Origin: Bacteroidales bacterium
GTDB taxonomy: Bacteria; Bacteroidota; Bacteroidia; Bacteroidales; Paludibacteraceae
Assembly: GCA_900769555.1 (NCBI GenBank)
Contig: CAAGHA010000064.1
Coordinates: forward strand, 1-9,040
Length of the DNA: 9,040 nt
Reading direction: 5' to 3'
The first letter of the stretch is position 1. Every line of letters starts with the position of its first letter. A model generated the notes under the pieces. The model had not been told where the DNA came from, made no database searches, and saw nothing but the letters and a program-made list of their open reading frames with translations. Below are positions 6,824 to 9,040 of this stretch, piece after piece. Made by a program: the position numbers and the translations under genes.

Positions 6824-7459
6824 TTAATTACTCTTTTCTTGTAACTCCGGATTCTTAGCACGTTGATACCAAATAATACATGCCATGATAATCAATGCCA
6901 TAGGAGGTAGTACCATCAAACCATTGTTGATATATCCTGCATCATATAAAGATTGTGGTATAACTTGAAATCCTAACAAAGATCCTGAACCAAAAAACTC
7001 ACGGAAAAATGCTACAATAACCAAAATCAAGGCATACCCTAAACCACTTCCTATTCCATCCAATAAAGATTCCCAAGGTCCGTTTTGTAGGGCAAATGCT
7101 TCCAATCGTCCCATTAATATACAGTTGGTAATAATCAAACCAACATATACAGACAACTGAACACTGACATCATAAACAAAAGCTTTCAATACCTGACTTA
7201 CAATTGTTACCAAAGTTGCAACTACAACCAACTGAACAATGATACGAATTCGATTTGGAATCGTTTTACGCAACAAAGAAATAATAACATTTGAAAAGGC
7301 AGTAATGATAACCACAGACAATCCCATAACCAACGCAGGCTCTAACTTTGAAGTTACAGCTAACGCAGAACAAATACCTAATACCTGTACAGATACCGGA
7401 TTATTCAATCCTAATGGAGATAAAAATATCTCTTTATTCTTTTTTGAAAATAGTTCCAT
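6824..7459 (-). CDS. nqrD: Na+-translocating NADH:quinone reductase subunit D (integral membrane)
   Basis: This 211-residue polytopic membrane subunit is homologous to NqrE. The pair forms the binding site for the membrane [2Fe-2S] centre between NqrF and NqrC. The ligands C30 (VLGICSALAV) and C113 (IITNCILMGRLEAFA) correspond to Vibrio cysteines 29 and 112. GPWESLLDGIGSGLGY (127-142) and FFREFFGSGSLLG (151-163) are family signatures. The N-terminus starts with a short charged cytoplasmic segment (MELFSKKNKE). The C-terminus is basic and then polar (YQRAKNPELQEKSN). It starts 10 bp after the nqrC stop, and the tight spacing argues for one transcript. Confidence 0.97.
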   Translation of the reverse strand: MELFSKKNKEIFLSPLGLNNPVSVQVLGICSALAVTSKLEPALVMGLSVVIITAFSNVIISLLRKTIPNRIRIIVQLVVVATLVTIVSQVLKAFVYDVSVQLSVYVGLIITNCILMGRLEAFALQNGPWESLLDGIGSGLGYALILVIVAFFREFFGSGSLLGFQVIPQSLYDAGYINNGLMVLPPMALIIMACIIWYQRAKNPELQEKSN

Positions 7460-7469
7460 CGTAACTTTC

Positions 7470-8129
7470 TTATTTTGTTAGATAACTCTTATACTTTGTC
7501 AAATAATCTTGAAGCATCGTACTCACACAACCGGATGTAACAGTTCCTCCGGAAATTCCGTCCACTTCGTAAGTAGCATCCTGAACTTTACCATTTTTTA
7601 CAACAGAAAGTTTTACTTCTCCATTACTGACAGCCGTTTTTCCTAAGAAACGTTCTTGAAATTGTTCAGTGGCAATTTCTGCTCCCAATCCAGGAGTTTC
7701 CCCTTTATGTGAAAAAAATGCACCATAAATAGTTTGCTTGTCGTCATTCAAACATAAATAACCACTGATCGCATCCCACATTCCTTTTCCATACAATGGT
7801 AAAATATATTTGGTTGAACCATTTACATCACAAACAAATACGGCTAAACGGTCTCCACTCGGTTCCAATTTAAATCCACCAGCTTCTGAAATAATATTTC
7901 CGTTTAAATCTATAATCAAATCCGATTTTACGTATTGATTATAGGTTGTCTCTGCATCTTCAACATCTTTAACATTCAAAGCAGATAGAATTTGCTTCAT
8001 CTTGTCCAACTCTACATTCTTATCTTGACGTTCCTTCAATGATGAAGAGACAAACGCCAATAAAAACGCTACGATAATCACCATTACCGAAGCATATATG
8101 ATAGTATAACTATTACTATTTGTATTCAT
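7470..8129 (-). CDS. nqrC: Na+-translocating NADH:quinone reductase subunit C (covalent FMN)
   Basis: This 219-residue subunit carries an FMN joined by a phosphoester bond to a threonine on the periplasmic side. One membrane helix lies at about residues 8-29 (TIIYASVMVIIVAFLLAFV), followed by a large exported domain. The attachment motif is SGGT at 193-196 (VDGISGGTVTSG), so T196 is the expected FMN site; many homologues have SGAT. GETPGLGAE (143-151) is another family signature. A longer frame exists using TTG at 8165, but the ATG at 8129 gives the family's usual MNTNSNSYTIIYAS start. It has AGAAGG close upstream and leaves a 22-bp gap after nqrB instead of a 14-bp overlap. Flavin attachment needs ApbE, which is not in this window. 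Confidence 0.95.
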   Translation of the reverse strand: MNTNSNSYTIIYASVMVIIVAFLLAFVSSSLKERQDKNVELDKMKQILSALNVKDVEDAETTYNQYVKSDLIIDLNGNIISEAGGFKLEPSGDRLAVFVCDVNGSTKYILPLYGKGMWDAISGYLCLNDDKQTIYGAFFSHKGETPGLGAEIATEQFQERFLGKTAVSNGEVKLSVVKNGKVQDATYEVDGISGGTVTSGCVSTMLQDYLTKYKSYLTK

Positions 8130-8151
8130 AACCTTCTGATATTTAAAGTGA

Positions 8152-9040
8152 TTACTTATTTGCAACTCGCTTCATACGTCTGCTTATGTTCGCTTGAACA
8201 AAGCAATAATTAATCAATGGAGTGAATAGGTTCATCAACAAAATTGCCAACATCATTCCTTCCGGATAAGAACCCATACAACGAATAACGATTGCAAAGA
8301 AACCTACTAAAAATCCATAGATATACTTTCCACCATCTGTTCTTGGAGAAGTAACAGGGTCTGTTGCCATAAATACAGCACCAAAACAGAAACCACCCAA
8401 CAACAAGTGTTCATACCAAGGCAATTGCATAGCCGGATTTGCCCCCCAAAGGTTAAACAAATAGGCAGTCAAACCTCCTCCTACAAAAACAGACAACATC
8501 GTTTTCCAACTTGCTGTTCCTGTCCATAATAAGAAGATAGCTCCCAAAGCAATCGCAATCACACTAGTTTCTCCGATTGAACCCGGAATCAAACCAATAA
8601 CCATATCCAAAATAGAAAGAGGTTCTCCTATAGCATTTGTAACTGCACCCTCAACCACTTTAGCTTGTCCCAACGCTGTTGCACCTGTAAAACCATCAAC
8701 CAAAGAGTTAGTTGAACCAATTCCGCAAATAGGATCAGTTTCCACCCAAACTGATTCTCCTGAAAGTTTTGTCGGATAAGCAAAGAATAAAAATGCTCTT
8801 GTCACCAATGCTACATTAAAGATATTGTAACCGGTTCCACCAAACACCTCTTTTGCAAAAATCACAGCAAAAGCAGTAGCTACTGCCAAAATCCACAACG
8901 GACACTCTACAGGTACAATCATAGGAATCAACAATCCGGATACCAAAAATCCCTCATGAATCTCTTCTCCCTTAAACTGAGCATCTATAAATTCAATACC
9001 TAACCCACCTAAATAAGATACACCTATCTTAGGCAACTCC
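8152..9040 (-). CDS. nqrB: Na+-translocating NADH:quinone reductase subunit B, 5' end outside window
   Basis: About 296 C-terminal codons are present. The frame is open to the right edge, and the apparent start at 9036 is an internal TTG (Leu), so the true start is beyond the window. The family is usually about 385-415 residues, so roughly 90-120 are missing. NqrB is the main membrane subunit: it carries covalent FMN, binds riboflavin and ubiquinone or menaquinone, and takes part in Na+ transfer. The flavinylation motif DGFTGATALG is visible with the target threonine codon at 8677-8679 (TGAT; the common form is SGAT). The conserved segments EVFGGTGYNIFNVALV and MATDPVTSPRTDGG are present, along with about eight hydrophobic helices. 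It is followed by nqrC in the same operon. Confidence 0.97.
   Translation of the reverse strand, partial: ELPKIGVSYLGGLGIEFIDAQFKGEEIHEGFLVSGLLIPMIVPVECPLWILAVATAFAVIFAKEVFGGTGYNIFNVALVTRAFLFFAYPTKLSGESVWVETDPICGIGSTNSLVDGFTGATALGQAKVVEGAVTNAIGEPLSILDMVIGLIPGSIGETSVIAIALGAIFLLWTGTASWKTMLSVFVGGGLTAYLFNLWGANPAMQLPWYEHLLLGGFCFGAVFMATDPVTSPRTDGGKYIYGFLVGFFAIVIRCMGSYPEGMMLAILLMNLFTPLINYCFVQANISRRMKRVANK

Noticed and set aside
8130..8165. TTG at 8165 as the nqrC start
   Set aside because: It adds 12 residues not expected in the family and overlaps nqrB, whereas the ATG at 8129 gives the family-like N-terminus.
4921..9040. Rnf complex instead of Nqr
   Set aside because: The B-C-D-E-F gene order, the NqrF ferredoxin-reductase fusion with C70/C76/C79/C111 and the absence of RnfB or RnfC-like genes identify Na+-NQR.

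Overview
The window looks like a chromosomal segment of a Bacteroidales-type bacterium (phylum Bacteroidota). The reasons are an AT-rich sequence, weak or absent Shine-Dalgarno sites at most starts, a TAnnTTTG-type -7 element ahead of the glycyl-tRNA synthetase gene, a secreted BspA-like leucine-rich-repeat protein with GLUG-like repeats, and a Na+-translocating NADH:quinone reductase operon. Every real gene I can support is on the minus strand. The plus-strand open frames are antisense shadows.

Layout from left to right, which is opposite to transcription. Positions 1-2720 hold the N-terminal 906 codons of a large secreted surface protein whose 3' end lies outside the window. It has a signal peptide, thirteen LRR_5 repeats arranged in 112-residue superunits, a Cys-rich linker and a GLUG-like region. 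Positions 2721-2921 are intergenic, with a 17-bp inverted repeat (2771-2787 and 2839-2855) and the glyS terminator (2871-2910). Positions 2922-4469 are glyS, an alpha2-type glycyl-tRNA synthetase. Positions 4470-4920 are a long intergenic region holding the glyS leader and a probable promoter, a heptamer tandem array, a GC-rich repeat pair resembling intergenic dispersed repeats, and the strong terminator of the nqr operon. Positions 4921-9040 are nqrF, nqrE, nqrD, nqrC and the 3' three quarters of nqrB, transcribed in the order B-C-D-E-F with gaps of 10-22 bp. nqrA would lie beyond the right edge.

Functionally, NqrB-F are five of the six subunits of the respiratory sodium pump. NqrF takes electrons from NADH through FAD and a [2Fe-2S] centre. 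NqrD and NqrE hold a membrane Fe-S centre through one pair of cysteines each. NqrC and NqrB carry covalent FMN on threonine. All of these ligands are visible in the translations. glyS is an independent housekeeping unit, and the surface protein is an accessory gene with its own upstream region.

I do not see a clearly new multi-gene system. The items most worth a second look are the inverted repeat upstream of the surface-protein gene, which could be an invertible switch or an operator, the in-phase 336-bp duplication history of that gene, and the repeat mosaic between nqrF and glyS.
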